Position numbers and translations under genes: made by a program
Notes under the pieces: model-generated
The model's database searches: none
Told to the model about the DNA's origin: nothing
What the model saw: only the letters and a program-made list of their open reading frames with translations
In this document: positions 1 through 10,125 of the stretch, in pieces
Layout: the number at the start of each line of letters is the position of its first letter
Position numbering within the stretch: position 1 is the first letter of the stretch
Assembly: GCA_018340375.1 (NCBI GenBank)
Contig: JAFFJZ010000002.1
Span: 47,760,001-47,824,000 of the forward strand
From: Gonatopus flavifemur
Lineage: Eukaryota; Arthropoda; Insecta; Hymenoptera; Dryinidae
Reading direction: 5' to 3'
DNA: 64,000 bases

Positions 1-135
1 AAATGGCGCTTGCTTCCCTTGCATTTTCCAAATTTAAAGATGCTTGCTCCGTTCGGCATTCAATGTTCCACATGACGCCTCCTTCGCTCGTACTTTTTAA
101 ATTTGAAGACGTTTGCTTCGCTCGTCATTCAATGC
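1..135. repeat. diverged direct repeat, period about 70 bp, running off the left edge
   Basis: Two diverged units are visible, one near 26-65 and one near 94-133. Each has AAATTT(A/G)AAGA(T/C)G, then GCTTGCTCCGTTCGG or GTTTGCTTCGCTCGT, then CATTCAATG. The first bases of the window (GCTTGCTTCCCTT) look like the end of a third unit. The short open frame over this stretch is a by-product of the repeat and matches no family I know. The array may continue outside the window. Confidence 0.55.
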
Positions 136-661
136 GCCTAATAGCAATTGCCTGGAAAACGGGAGAACTCAGGGAAATCTTTCAAAAAGTAAACATAGAC
201 TGCAGCAGAAAATCAGTAATTTGTGAATGGGTAAGAAAATGGTAATTTCGTTTGATTAGTGAAAAACCCATGAAATTCAGCGTAAAATCGGTGTTTCGGG
301 AAACAAGAACTGAATTCGGAACATCTCCCGGTAAATGTGGAGGTTTTGTAACGCGGCTTCAATCGCATGTTCAGATGTTGACTGATTCTCGCTGAGTGCG
401 CGTTCACATTATCCGAGTGGTGCTTAACTGAATTTTATAAAATGTATGAAAAAAATTGTAAATTGCGGTGTTTAGAAGGGAAGTATAGGTGGCTAATGCA
501 TACTGTTATTGGTGAATGTAGTTTATTTTGAGAATATGAACCGATCATATTTGTCTGGTTGTGAAATAAATCTGTCAAACAGATAGTAAGAATGATAACA
601 TTATTTTACATAAGGGGCTAATATAACATTGACAACCGCGTCAATACTGCTGATTTATAGG
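136..661. other. non-coding, nothing recognised
   Basis: AT-rich sequence with no supported gene, RNA or repeat. Confidence 0.5.
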
Positions 662-1105
662 CACGGAGAAAAAAGAGGGTTGCTGTGACAGCGATTTAAT
701 TGTTATCACAGCAATCTTCCCGAGGAAAAAAAGATTAGATCCAATGAGATCTAAGTAGATTTCATCGGATATAAATTTTGGCAAAAATCTCTACAAATAT
801 GTTCATATCTACTCACATCTAAACATCTCAACTTAGGCAATAATCTCTGAAGTTTTTTGATATCCACTAACTCCTAAAGATTTCAATTTTGCAAGGAGTC
901 CAAAAATATATTGGAAAGTTCAAAAAGATCTCTTGAGATCTCTGAAGATCTCTGTGAATCTCCGTAGATCTTTTTTCGCCAAAATTTAGATGTGAAAAGA
1001 TCTTTATATATCTCAATAGATCTAATCGTTCCTTCTCGGGTTGTTAACTACGACAGCGGTTCTTTGCCGTCAAAGCTTGCGGCTGCTGTGGTAGAACTCT
1101 GGCGT
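662..1105. mobile_element. remnant TACACGG-type foldback, split by a MITE
   Basis: It starts with CACGGAGAAAAAAGAGGG, the end signal shared by foldbacks at 4543, 5938 and 8273. GCTGTGACAGC-like words follow on both sides of the insertion at 719-1040. No matching right end (TTTTCTCCGTG) is present, so the copy is truncated or decayed. Confidence 0.4.
719..1040. mobile_element. CCC-ended MITE filled with AGATCT words
   Basis: Inverted ends CCCGAGGAAAAAAAGATTAG and, reverse-complemented on the right, CCCGAGAAGGAACGATTAG. The 2-bp duplication TT lies at 717-718 and 1041-1042. The 322-bp interior holds the palindromic hexamer AGATCT many times, plus near variants such as AGATAT and AGATTT. It has no coding capacity and is inserted in the remnant foldback at 662-1105. 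Confidence 0.75.
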
Positions 1106-1119
1106 TCCAACCTTACCCC

Positions 1120-1530
1120 ATAAGTCCTCAAGACTATGTAAAAATTCGTGGAATAGTTGGTGCTAATTGATCAACGATGATGACTCTGGATAGAAACAAT
1201 TGCTTCCGCAAGTCTAACAAATACAGCCTTGCCACCCCTTAAGGAAAAAATTTCACTGAAAATCTCTGAAAATTCCTCTGAATTTCACTGGAGACTCTGA
1301 AAAACTTTGTAAAGTCTCAAAAATTCTGAAAAACTCTTGCTTCGAGACACGTTTTTCCACTGAAAATGTATCTGAATATTCATGGATATTACTGCAAAAC
1401 TCTGAATTTGGGACTCACTGAAATTCTCTAAAAACGCTCTTCACTGAAAATTCCTGAAAATTTCAGAGATTTTCAGTGAAATTTTCCCATCAGGGATTAC
1501 CAGGTCATTTGTCAATTCCGGCGATTCCCA
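1120..1530 (-). repeat. dispersed repeat related to 49500-49620, split by a MITE
   Basis: Sequence at about 1165-1235 and 1496-1525 matches 49500-49620 through shared blocks such as GA(C/T)TCTG(G/A)(A/G)TAGAAACA and CATTTGTCAA. In this copy the two blocks are separated by the MITE at 1236-1495; in the 49-kb copy they are contiguous. Read on the minus strand, one frame gives a short peptide ending in RKQLFLSRVI (QKQLFLLRVI at 49 kb). This faintly recalls the C-terminal part of some non-LTR reverse transcriptases, but it is too short to assign. Confidence 0.45.
1236..1495. mobile_element. CCC-ended MITE filled with CACTGAAAAT/CTCTGAAAAT words
   Basis: Left end CCCTTAAGGAAAAAATTTC; right end, reverse-complemented, CCCTGATGGGAAAATTTC. 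Both continue into ACTGAAAATCTCTGAAA. The interior is a run of short CTGAAAAT variants in both orientations. The flanking dinucleotides (AC and AT) do not match, so the target duplication is decayed. Comparison with 49500-49620 identifies this as an insertion. Confidence 0.7.
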
Positions 1531-1539
1531 CATGGATGT

Positions 1540-1764
1540 TTTTTAAGGGGTTATGACGCTGTGAAAGCCTGGAAACCGAGTTACTTCTCTGAAGTTTTTT
1601 CTTTAAACGGCTGCACCGATTGGCTTGAAATTTTGTATGTTTATCGAATGAATTATGGAGTGCGCAAAGAAATTTTTTGTTTATATATATGGTCTTAATT
1701 AGGTATAAGAACAGCCGCAAGATGACATATCCAAAACCTCCCCCCCCCCCCTTTGCGGTTGTCA
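1540..1764. repeat. transposon-like remnant
   Basis: Contains AACGGCTGCACCGATTGGC followed by TTGAAATTTTGTATG, a signature I associate with decayed insect transposable elements. A 12-base C run lies near 1741-1752. No ends can be defined and the family is not assigned. Confidence 0.3.
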
Positions 1765-2072
1765 GCATAAATTTGTGATCAAGATAAAATGGTTCACATT
1801 TCTGTTGAATTTTATTTGAAAAAGAATGGAAAATTATCAATACTCAATAAAACAATAGAAAGAAATATCAACTCTTCGAAAGTCGCGCATGCAACTTTAC
1901 AAAGTGAATGATAAAATTTAGAAATTTTGTTGATCACTTCGTAAAATTTTATGCGTGACTTTTGGAAAATTCATACTTTTTCCTTTTCTTTGTTGAGTAT
2001 TGATAATTTCCCATTCTTTTTCACGTAATATTCAACAGAAATATGAACTGTTTGATCTTCATCACGAATTTG
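1765..2072. repeat. foldback with arms of about 140 bp
   Basis: The left arm (about 1765-1905) and the reverse complement of the right arm (about 1925-2072) share CATTTCTGTTGAATTTTA or its variant, AAAAAGAATGG(A/G)AAATTATC and AATACTCAA, at an estimated 80 percent identity. Short frames on opposite strands translate to similar peptides for this reason only. Confidence 0.65.
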
Positions 2073-2571
2073 AGAAATATTCTCAAATTTTAAGAACTAT
2101 CAGATTATCATCAGATTTCAAGAAATATTCTGCAATTTCGTATTCCAGTACCGTAACATCGCAGGGAATTGAAAAATTTTGATTAAAAGAAAATGGCGAC
2201 CTTGTAGAGAAAAATCGAGTAATTAAAAAAAAGAACTGTACGATGCCGCGGTAGCGATGCGTTTTTTCTTTAATAGAATCCAATTTGAATCAATTTAATT
2301 GGACAAAGTTCGCTCGATTTATGCTCCACCAGGTTAAAAAACATTATTTCGAGAAAATCACGTTCCAAGTTTTAAAATGTAGAAATCGAGTGATGCAAAC
2401 TGAATATTAATATAGAACATATACACATATACCCATATAAGCATAATATATACATTTTTTTAGATTGGAAATCGATTTTTTTCACACCGTTATCACCCCT
2501 TCAAATCAATCGCACGTGGAAAAATATGTTTTGGATCCATCACACAAGAGTCCAAAGACTTTCGATTTTTA
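2073..2571. other. non-coding, nothing recognised
   Basis: AT-rich sequence with no gene or defined repeat, except TA-rich runs near 2400-2450. Confidence 0.5.
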
Positions 2572-3059
2572 GGGGTCATTCATAAACTACGTGGCCAATA
2601 TAGGGGGAGGGAGGGGTTAGATAAAATGCTACGTTAGGCTACATGTGGGAAGGGGGGGGGGGGTAGGTTCCAAGCTACGTGTTTTTTTTATTTTTTTTGT
2701 ACTTGGAAGAAAATTCTATATAAATATCCAGAAAAATGATCCATTTGAATATAAGCCAAATATATATTCGATTGGATCAAATAAGATTCTTCTTCATTCA
2801 AGTCAATCTCATTTGAAGTAAGAGAAATTTTATTTCAATAAAATCAATCTTTCATTCCAGTTAATTTCAATTTTATTGAGGTCATATTTGAATGAAAATT
2901 CATTCGATTGAAATTAATTCAGCTGAACGTGAAAAACTAAGTTCCCCCGTGGGGTAGGGTGGGGTGTTCGAAGAAGAGCCACGGTAGAGCTACATGGTGG
3001 AGGGGGGGGGGGGGTCAAAAAGTTGCAAAAGCAGGGCCACGTAGTTTATGGACGGCTCC
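2572..3059. mobile_element. TIR MITE with G-runs, TA duplication
   Basis: TIRs GGGGTCATTCATAAACTACG and, right reverse-complemented, GGAGCCGTCCATAAACTACG, both followed by TGGCC. TA lies at 2570-2571 and 3060-3061. Just inside each arm is a long G-run (about 2650-2662 and 3002-3014), and CTACGTG or CTACATG words recur. The middle, about 2700-2935, is AT-rich with (T/A)ATTTCAAT words and may be a second nested element. 'Cannot-reach' ends of the form TCCATAAACTACGT are widespread in insect MITEs, from memory and not searched. Confidence 0.7.
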
Positions 3060-3296
3060 TAATCAATTATCCTTCTCACTTTTCATATCAAATTCGTGGC
3101 AGTGTTTGATCCGACATGCAGCAATTCTCATTGCATAATTCATTCCATCGGTAAACACTGAATAAAAAAAGATAAGGTCCTGAACAGATACGTTTGATTA
3201 CAGATAATCTTGAAACAACCTGATGATAATTTCTAATCACGAATATAAATATTTGAAAGAGAAACGAAATAAAAGAACAGGCTCGTTTCATCTCGA

Positions 3297-3522
3297 TACA
3301 CTGAGAAAACAGATATATTAACGGAATATTTACTTGCACGAATATCTAAAAGTACCATAATTTCTTGGACTTTTCAGAATAAGTATGGTACCTTCCTTAT
3401 AAAAGTCCCAGCCATTATGGTACTTTTAGAGGTTTGTTCAGGTAAATATTGAGACTCGGGTCAAACCAGCGCTAAATATCCATAAATTATGGTACTTTTT
3501 AAGATACCTTTTTCTCTGTGTA
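3297..3522. mobile_element. TACACTG-ended MITE with GGTACC-type words
   Basis: Left end TACACTGAGAAAA; right end, reverse-complemented, TACACAGAGAAAA. The interior repeats AAGTACCATAATTT and its complement TATGGTACTTTT at about 3352, 3386, 3417 and 3488. There is no coding capacity. It belongs with the TACACTG elements at 10481, 14297, 39493 and 60032. Confidence 0.65.
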
Positions 3523-4424
3523 CGCTCATTTGATTTTGTTTAACAGGATTCTGCATGTTCTTACGGAGAATGATAACGTTTCATCTATCCACAAATAACA
3601 TATAATTTCAACTTCGAGCATGGAAACATACATCCACGCAGGGACCTTTAAGTGGCTTCGTAAGAGGTGGGGGAGAAAGATGAGTAGACTAGGATGCTCA
3701 GGTATTCATTAATCGAAGAAGTAATTAAGGTTTATAATTATCCATCTATCCGCTGTTCTCCCCTTACTATGATACCGATGCGCGATATTCAACCCCTGAA
3801 ATTATCAACGGATTCCACACGAGTAAGACTTCTGTTTCGAGTTCAATGTTCTCAGCTATAACTCGTATTCACACCAAAGGATTGGGTTGAATATCCTAAA
3901 TCCTTATCATGACATAAAATTTAACAATGTGTCTAACCGTTTTGGAACTTCAAGTACGCTATGTGTGAAAATCAAAGAAATACTTTATCGTTGCAATTCT
4001 ACATTGTTATTGATGATTTTTCTGCATCACGTTTACAATTTTCTCATGTTTTGATGATCTTCCGTATACCTCGAATAAAATTCCTCAAGAGCGAGGTGAA
4101 GGAAATTGAATTTTCTCACCTTGGGGAATAATGAACGATGAGGAATCTACATATACGAAATCCATTCTCGTACAAACAGGACATAAGAAGCACAGTGTAA
4201 CACAATATTCACGTTTAATACTAATATTTGTGCGATATCTTTCATTGGAAATCAGAGACTGTAACGTTATTCACTTTCGTTACTCATTATATATAAAATC
4301 TATATAATAAATATATAATTTGTGTACAATATAACGTTACAGTCCCTGTTGGAAATTAACTACACTGGAGCTCGACAAAACAACGGTTAACGGTTTGGCT
4401 TCCTATCAATTCAGATAATATACG
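3523..4424. other. non-coding, nothing recognised
   Basis: No supported gene. A small inverted pair, GACTGTAACGTTA near 4256 and TAACGTTACAGTC near 4331, brackets TATA-rich sequence. Confidence 0.45.
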
Positions 4425-4542
4425 CCCTAGTAGAAATCATTCTAGGCCCTCCTTCGCCCCTTACCTGACACTATCGAGACAGACTAGACGTATCCCTGGC
4501 CCTGATATGGGCCAATGAACTGCTGAATATGATTTCTGCCAG
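4425..4542. mobile_element. CCCNNNYAGAAA MITE, right end truncated
   Basis: Left end CCCTAGTAGAAATCATTC; right end ATGATTTCTGCCAG, which is CTGGCAGAAATCAT reversed. The final GGG is missing where it abuts the GGAGAAAAA foldback. It resembles the 129-bp copies at 33337 and 46760. Confidence 0.6.
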
Positions 4543-5075
4543 AAAGGAGAAAAAATTTGCTGTTGCAGCAAACCGAGGTATTATATATAAAATAGCAAAT
4601 CTTTCTGCTAACCTACTCTGTTAAAAATTTCTGCATTAATTTTAATGTTTCTACTGAAAATTGTCTTCAAGTACGTACATGAATTCAGTTTCATGCACAT
4701 TTTACACGAAATTTAATGTAAACTATAGCATAATCTATAGTCTTTTCATGTTTTTGTACATTAAATTTAATGCAGAATATATATGAACCTGATTTCATGT
4801 ACGTAATTGAAAACCACTTCCAGACATTTCTGACAGTGTAGTTATAAAAAGTCGCTACCACAATTAACTGGATTGCTGAGAGAGCAACATGATCAACTGG
4901 AGTAGCAAATTCTACGAAATTCTAGCAAAGCTTTTAGTATTATATACAAACACTTTTTGTTACTACCGCCAAAAAAACCGTCGCGTAGCTAATAAAATTG
5001 CTATGATAGCAAAAAGCTTGCTTCTCCAGCATAATCAAGTTTCGCTATCATAGCGGATGTCTTTTTCTCCGTGTA
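4543..5075. mobile_element. TACACGG-type foldback carrying a nested MITE
   Basis: Left end GGAGAAAAAATTTGCTGTTG; right end CTTTTTCTCCGTGTA. GCTAGCAAA, GCTATCATAGC and TAGCAAA words recur in both arms. A TACACTG-type MITE is nested at 4613-4841. Confidence 0.55.
4613..4841. mobile_element. TACACTG-type MITE, uninterrupted copy
   Basis: Left CTACTCTGTTAAAAATTTC and right, reverse-complemented, CTACACTGTCAGAAATGTC. The interior contains CATTAATTTTAATG, ACATTAAATTTAATGCAG and AGCATAATCTATAG. The copy at 15151-15985 is the same family, but an element is inserted exactly within AGCAT-AA-TCTATAG, so this copy is the empty-site reference. Confidence 0.75.
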
Positions 5076-5936
5076 TCTTGATTAATTCGACAAAACCTCA
5101 CAAGGTGGAAATTTGGACATAGTTTGCTGCTGGCGCGGTACCGTTAACAGAGTTGCCAGAACTTCCAATATCAAAATCACCAATTGTTTCGCTAGGACAG
5201 AAACCATGACAATGTCTTGCATAAGATTCGGTATCGGAGTTTCGAACTTAGCAGTATTGGCATTCAACTTTGTCAGCGCTCGAACTCCTCACGAAATTGT
5301 TGACTTTGATTTTTTTCACTTGATGATCATCAAAGGACTTCATCCACTTCGGTGGACAAAGCGAAAATCATATCTCACTTGAAGGGGTTTGAATCTACGC
5401 CCGAATCTATTGATCGTTTCAAATCTCATTTCTAATCGTCTCTAAATTTTGCTAAAGAAATCAAGGTTGTTGAAATATGGGACATCGTCGTTCACCCGAC
5501 ATGATTAATGATTTCCTTAACTAATGTTCTTTACCTGCGCCGTTTGAACGCAATGCAACAAGGAATGCATAAAAAATTTGGTGCGAGTTGAAAAAGGGAG
5601 GTTCGATGATCCTGAACGAAGACAACTTTTCGTGCTAAAATGTGGGAAATCCATCCTTGCCAGTACTGAGCCATTCTTCGACTCCGGCTATATCCACACG
5701 GACAAATACAATGAAATAACATCACGTGAATTGAACATCGTTTGAACATAAAATTCAACCTTTCCAGTATGGCTACACACATAATTCAATCTTTATTTAC
5801 TCTGTGAAATTTCAAAAATACCATATGTAGTATATTTTTGTATAGATTTGAGATGAAGGATAAATATAATACGATCATGTATAAATCATCGCAAACGCGG
5901 AATTGTGAAATTATGGGAACAATTTCTAAAATCGTA
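5076..5936. other. non-coding; short unassigned frames only
   Basis: Open frames under 90 codons lie on both strands (for example 5113-5382 plus and 5531-5782 minus). None shows a recognisable domain, start context or splice pattern. Confidence 0.4.
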
Positions 5937-6163
5937 ACACGGAGAAAAAAGTATTGCTGGTATAACAAGCAGGGTTGTTACTATAGCGCCTACAAAAAAA
6001 ACTAGCTGAAAGAGCGAGGAAAATGATTGACGCGACTACATTTTTTGCTGACATAAACAAATTTGTCAACAGAACTAATGTCTTAGCTGCTTGAGTGAAT
6101 ATTTTTGCAAGGACAACAAACTTTTTTTGTAGGCGCTATAGTAGGAAACAATTTTTTCTCCAT
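5937..6163. mobile_element. TACACGG-type foldback, short
   Basis: Left end ACACGGAGAAAAAAG; right end, reverse-complemented, CATGGAGAAAAAATTG. An inner inverted pair ACTATAGCGCCTACAAAAAA lies at about 5979-5998, and its complement TTTTTTGTAGGCGCTATAGT at about 6123-6142. Total length is about 227 bp. Confidence 0.7.
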
Positions 6164-7674
6164 GAAGAAAGAATCAAAATAATTCTATCAAACCCTAAGC
6201 GAACTATTTTACACACGCGAGAATGAATAAAAGAATTCCTCTCACCGCCAATACTATGAACAGCAATGGAATCTCTCTTTCATCGACCGAATGTCGGTAA
6301 CCATAAACAGATGGATATCAAGATATTATTGTGTAGGATAATAATTATGATAATGATGATGATGACAATAATGATGATGATCACAAGCATGTTAAGTGCG
6401 TCATATTAAATTCGAGAATGCCATAATACGTGTATGTGGAATCATACTGATTACCGTAGAGGTGTTAATAATTGTCCTAATCTGGCATACTCCGGTTAGA
6501 CTAACTATATCGGCGTAATAAGGGTAATTCATGACATGTTGTACACAGGAGAGGAATACGTTGGGAATTATTAAGGGAAAGTAATCCGCAGAAAGCTCAT
6601 TATTTTATTAAATAAAATCTTGCATTAGTTTTATCTACATTCTCATATTTATACGCCAAAGAATTTGCTGAAATTGGACTGAATTGATTCCGCAGTGGAA
6701 TTTCAAAGATTGTCGAAAAATTTGTTCAATCCGTAAGAACTCGATATTCTTGTTAAAATTGTTCTGACTGTTTTTTTGTTTCCGCGCTGGAGTAATGTTG
6801 AAATGATTTTGATCGGAACAAAAGTTCGTGAAGAAATTTGATACCGATGGAATCTTATATGAGAAGTTTATACTATATAAATTTGATAAAAATTGTATAA
6901 AAACCTGGACTAATATACGAGGTGTATTAGGATTTCTAAGTTGAATTTTGTAGGTGTATTCTTCAACCGAGAACGGAAAATCTCTTCCTTGGGCAAAATT
7001 TTCGTTGAAGCTTAGTTTTTTTATATGAAAAGTTTTCAATTTTCAAAAAAACTCGGATATAAAAACAGTGCAGTCCACAGCTTTGAATTTAAACACGAGT
7101 TGTATAAGTTGAGAACTAGTATCCTTCGCTCTGGAATTATAGCGATGTGCAATTTCTGGAATCCTAGCAAATCAGAAATTTGATAATTTTTCCCCAATTT
7201 TTTTACCATAAATTCTTTTCACTCGATTCCATGATTTTATTCAAATGGTATCAGCATTATTGAGTTCATAAACATCATAGAGACAACTCATATTGATATA
7301 CATTATCACTGTATGATTAGAACAAATCTGAATTTCTCCCTCTTGCGATATAAGGTGGTGGTCCATTCAAGCCAATGGTCAAATCAAGGCAACTCTGCCC
7401 TATTCCTGTTTCAAATTGAGGAAAAAAATCAATAATTCAACGGGATTACCACCAATGGCCATTGCAGTCGTCCATCGTCAACTCGCTGCTAAAATTCATT
7501 GATGTGATGGTGACTTAATCTTCTATTCATAGAATCCGCGTTGAATGCTCATCAGATGGAGTTCCAAGACATCAATTCCAGAGTGAAGAACAATATAGTC
7601 GCAAGATATACATTGAAAATCACATTTCGACGTATTTTTTCTGCGGGTTGTTCAATATTATCAGCAATGCTAAC
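6164..7674. other. non-coding; contains a GAT microsatellite
   Basis: An imperfect GAT/ATG trinucleotide run lies at about 6346-6380. The longest unexplained frame of the window (6635-7039, minus, 134 codons) is here. Its product is rich in Phe, Asn and Gln with no domain I recognise, so I do not call it a gene. Confidence 0.4.
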
Positions 7675-8103
7675 CAATGCCGGATTCACCGAAAGTGGGG
7701 CCCTAGGCAAACTTTGGTGGGGGCCTATGTAAGGGCAGCTTGAAAACGATAAGTTGAAAATACAAAACTCCGAGCTACAAAATAAATTAAACAGAAGCGT
7801 AGTTTTTCAGATGCAATTAATTTATTGGATGTTCTTAGCATAAATATTTTGACAAGAAAAATAACGTGCTGTAATCCAACCTTATCGGCCAAATAAATAC
7901 ATTAGTCAACTACTCTTCAACATTAGATTTAAAATACTGTGAGTGATAAAATCAATCAGTACAATAACACATTAATTTATGTATTATTTTTTTTTCAAAT
8001 CAATATCGAATTTTTATTTGACTTTTATGTAAAAAAATTTTTTTCTCATTGGTGGGGGCTCATAGGCCTGTGCCTAGTAGGCCCAGTGCTTAATCCGGCA
8101 CTG
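7675..8103. mobile_element. hAT-type MITE with 8-bp target duplication
   Basis: Ends CAATGCCGGATTCACC and, right reverse-complemented, CAGTGCCGGATTAAGCAC. Both are followed by GGGCC-rich subterminal words and AGGC(A/C)-type words. The 8-bp flanks ATGCTAAC (7667-7674) and TTGCTAAC (8104-8111) match at 7 of 8. CAGTG ends plus an 8-bp duplication are classic hAT features. The 429-bp AT-rich interior has no transposase. Confidence 0.8.
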
Positions 8104-8159
8104 TTGCTAACTTCGCCTGTAGGACAAATTTGCTTAGACTTTTTCCTAGAGTTTTGCCT

Positions 8160-8228
8160 ACATAGAGAGAAAAAATAAGCTCTAGAAGCATAGAATTTCA
8201 CGTTTTAACGGTTATGTTATAAGGTGCT
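8160..8228. mobile_element. half copy of the adjacent foldback arm
   Basis: ACATAGAGAGAAAAAATAAG, then CTCTAGAAGCAT and TTCACGTTTTAACG, matches the arms of the foldback at 8273-8412. Only one arm is present. Confidence 0.5.
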
Positions 8229-8272
8229 TTCGATCACATAAGACCATGTTCAGAAGACTGGGACTCATGCCC

Positions 8273-8412
8273 ACACGGAGAGGAAGAACAAGCTCTAGAA
8301 CCATGATGCATTTCACGCTTTCACGCATTTGTTATAATATGCTTTATATGCAACAAATGCGCGAAGGCGTGAAGTGCGTCATGCTTCTAGAGCTAATTTT
8401 TTCTTTCCGTGT
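8273..8412. mobile_element. TACACGG-type foldback, 140 bp
   Basis: Left arm ACACGGAGAGGAAGAACAAG; right arm, reverse-complemented, ACACGGAAAGAAAAAATTAG. Both continue with CTCTAGAA(C/G)CATGA(T/C)GCA and (T/C)TTCACGC. Nearly the whole element is arm, meeting at a TATAATATGC loop. Confidence 0.75.
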
Positions 8413-8435
8413 AAACATTTTCCTAGACGTTTTTT

Positions 8436-8738
8436 TACACGGAAAGATCGGGTCTATTAATATTTAGAAAAATGACTGTCAATTTAGGGAAAACAAGGAT
8501 CGCTGAAAAATATTCGTAGTGAGTCTACTAAAAATTCGTAACCGATGTATTAACAATTGATAGTTTCACTGTGAAAAATACCGATAAAACTATCAACTGT
8601 TAATATGTTGACTACGAATATTTGGTAGAGTCGCTAAGAATATTTTTCAGCGATCCTCTTTTTCCCTGAATTGACAGTCATTTTTCCAAACGTTGACAAA
8701 TTCTTTCTGAATATTGATAGGCCCGGTTTTTCCGTGTA
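8436..8738. mobile_element. TACACGG-type foldback, 303 bp
   Basis: TACACGGAAAGATCGGG at the left; TACACGGAAAAACCGGG reverse-complemented at the right. The arms share TGACTGTCAATT(T/C)AGGG and GATCGCTGAAAAATATTC, then an inner inverted pair around AACTATCAA(C/T)TGTTAA. The element is close to a full-length palindrome and non-coding. Confidence 0.8.
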
Positions 8739-9056
8739 GGCTACTCTGCTTCCATGGACCGGAATTTTCAGGAGATTTTTGGGGAATTCTAGTGAATTCC
8801 TATCCACGAAACAATGGCTTTGGATTCTATTCCGTTCCATAGAAATTCCTCCCATGAAAGATGAACCTTAGATTTCTCCTGGACATTTTCTCAGATGAGA
8901 TTTAAGAGTTTTTGCCAAGGACAACAAATGTATGAACAAATGTATGTATGGTGTTTCTATCACAAGAAATTACTGTTAACTTGATATCTGATTGAATATG
9001 GAAAAATAATTCATGATGAAGTCTCATGGTTGGAAAAAAAATTCCTATCCACAGCT
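8739..9056. other. non-coding, GGAATTC-rich
   Basis: Repeated GAATTC-like words at about 8760-8860 suggest another decayed MITE, without definable ends. Confidence 0.3.
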
Positions 9057-9078
9057 GGAATCGAACTTGGCTCTCATC
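9056..9078 (-). other. tRNA B-box-like segment next to a mariner
   Basis: On the minus strand this reads AAGTTCGATTCCAGCTG, matching the RNA polymerase III B-box consensus GGTTCGANTCC. Across the mariner (9081-10123) the minus strand would begin with TGGCTGAATATTCAAGCC, which is weakly A-box-like. A tRNA-derived SINE or tRNA pseudogene split by the mariner is possible. Confidence 0.3.
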
Positions 9079-9080
9079 TA

Positions 9081-10123
9081 TTAGGTGTACAAATGAGTTT
9101 CCGCGGTTTTTTATAAAAAATTAGGAATTTATTGTAAAGGAAAAGTACATTACGTTTTATTCAAAGTATGTTTTTACCGGCGCCGCAACATGTGGACGAG
9201 CATTATCGTGTAAAAGAATAATTTTGTCGTGTCTGGAGTAGTAATGGGCGCGTTTTTCCTTAAGTGCCCGACTCAATCTCATCAATTGTGTTCGGTAGAG
9301 AGCTCCAGTAATGGTTTCGCTTGGTTTCAGCAATTCATAATACACGACACCAAGCTGATCCCACCAAATACACAGCATGAGTTTTTTTCCATGAATATTC
9401 GGCTTAGCTGTCGATGTTGATGGTTCGCCGGGCTTAACCCATGACTTTCTCTTCTTTGGATTATCGTAGTGAATCCATTTTTCGTCACCAGTGACTATAC
9501 GATGCAAAAAACTCTTTTTTTTATTCCTGGCAAGCAGCATTTCACTCATGCATAATCGGCGTTCAACGTCTCTCGGCTTTAGTTCATATGGAACCCAATT
9601 TCCTTGTTTTTCAATCATTCCTAACGATTTTAAACGATGTGAAATTGCTTGTTGAGTCACTTGTAGAGTAAGTGCAAGTTCTTTTTGCGTTTGGGACGAA
9701 TCTTTCTCCAATAGTACTTCTAATTCCATGTCTTCGTATACTTTCGGCCTTCCACTGCGTTCTTTGTCTTTAACGTCAAACTCACCGTTCTTAAACTTTT
9801 GAAACCATTCCTGACAACTTCTCTCACTTAAAGCAGCTTCAACATATGCTTCTAGAAGCAATCGATGCGCCTCAGCTGCAGATTTTTTCACATTAAAGAA
9901 GTAAATCAAAAGTTCCCGCAAATGATGCTTATTCGGAATGAAACTTGACATTTTTGCACGAAAAAAATTACGTGATGCTGATACGGAATCACTAGTACTT
10001 TAAGGTTATGGTGTTGCCAGATGACTAAACTTGGGATATTACGTTTTACATCTGACAATTTCTCCATAACCTTCTGGTGGGGCCATCTTTTGACAAACCG
10101 CGGAAACTTATTTGTACACCTAA
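9081..10123 (-). mobile_element. mariner transposon, mauritiana subfamily, internally deleted
   Basis: Terminal repeats TTAGGTGTACAAATGAG on the left and TTAGGTGTACAAATAAG, reverse-complemented, on the right, then TTTCCGCGGTTT on both sides: one mismatch in about 29 bp. TA lies at 9079-9080 and 10124-10125. Length is 1043 bp, about 240 bp shorter than an intact mariner. The high TIR identity and open frame suggest a fairly recent insertion that could still be moved in trans. Confidence 0.92.
9157..9951 (-). CDS. mariner transposase, internally deleted, open frame
   Basis: A 264-residue Tc1/mariner-type transposase frame similar to Mos1; intact family members have about 345 residues. Mariner transposases bind TIRs through two helix-turn-helix domains in the N-terminal ~110 residues and cut DNA with a DD34D triad. 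Visible here: the N-terminal region, WVPYEL at residues 119-124 (normally WVPHEL), first Asp in VTGDEKW (D156) and second Asp in LLHDNARPH (D249). After VAAPVK the frame jumps directly to the terminal YFE. About 81 residues including the third Asp (SPDLAPSD region) are therefore gone, in frame. The start is the first ATG, about 170 bp inside the TIR, as expected. The protein should bind DNA but not catalyse transposition; dominant-negative or repressor action is inference. Confidence 0.85.
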   Translation of the reverse strand: MSSFIPNKHHLRELLIYFFNVKKSAAEAHRLLLEAYVEAALSERSCQEWFQKFKNGEFDVKDKERSGRPKVYEDMELEVLLEKDSSQTQKELALTLQVTQQAISHRLKSLGMIEKQGNWVPYELKPRDVERRLCMSEMLLARNKKKSFLHRIVTGDEKWIHYDNPKKRKSWVKPGEPSTSTAKPNIHGKKLMLCIWWDQLGVVYYELLKPSETITGALYRTQLMRLSRALKEKRAHYYSRHDKIILLHDNARPHVAAPVKTYFE

Positions 10124-10125
10124 TA

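Noticed and set aside
6635..7039. 134-codon minus-strand frame, the longest without an element explanation
   Set aside because: Low-complexity composition, no domain, no splice or promoter support; chance frames of this length are expected in AT-rich DNA of 64 kb.
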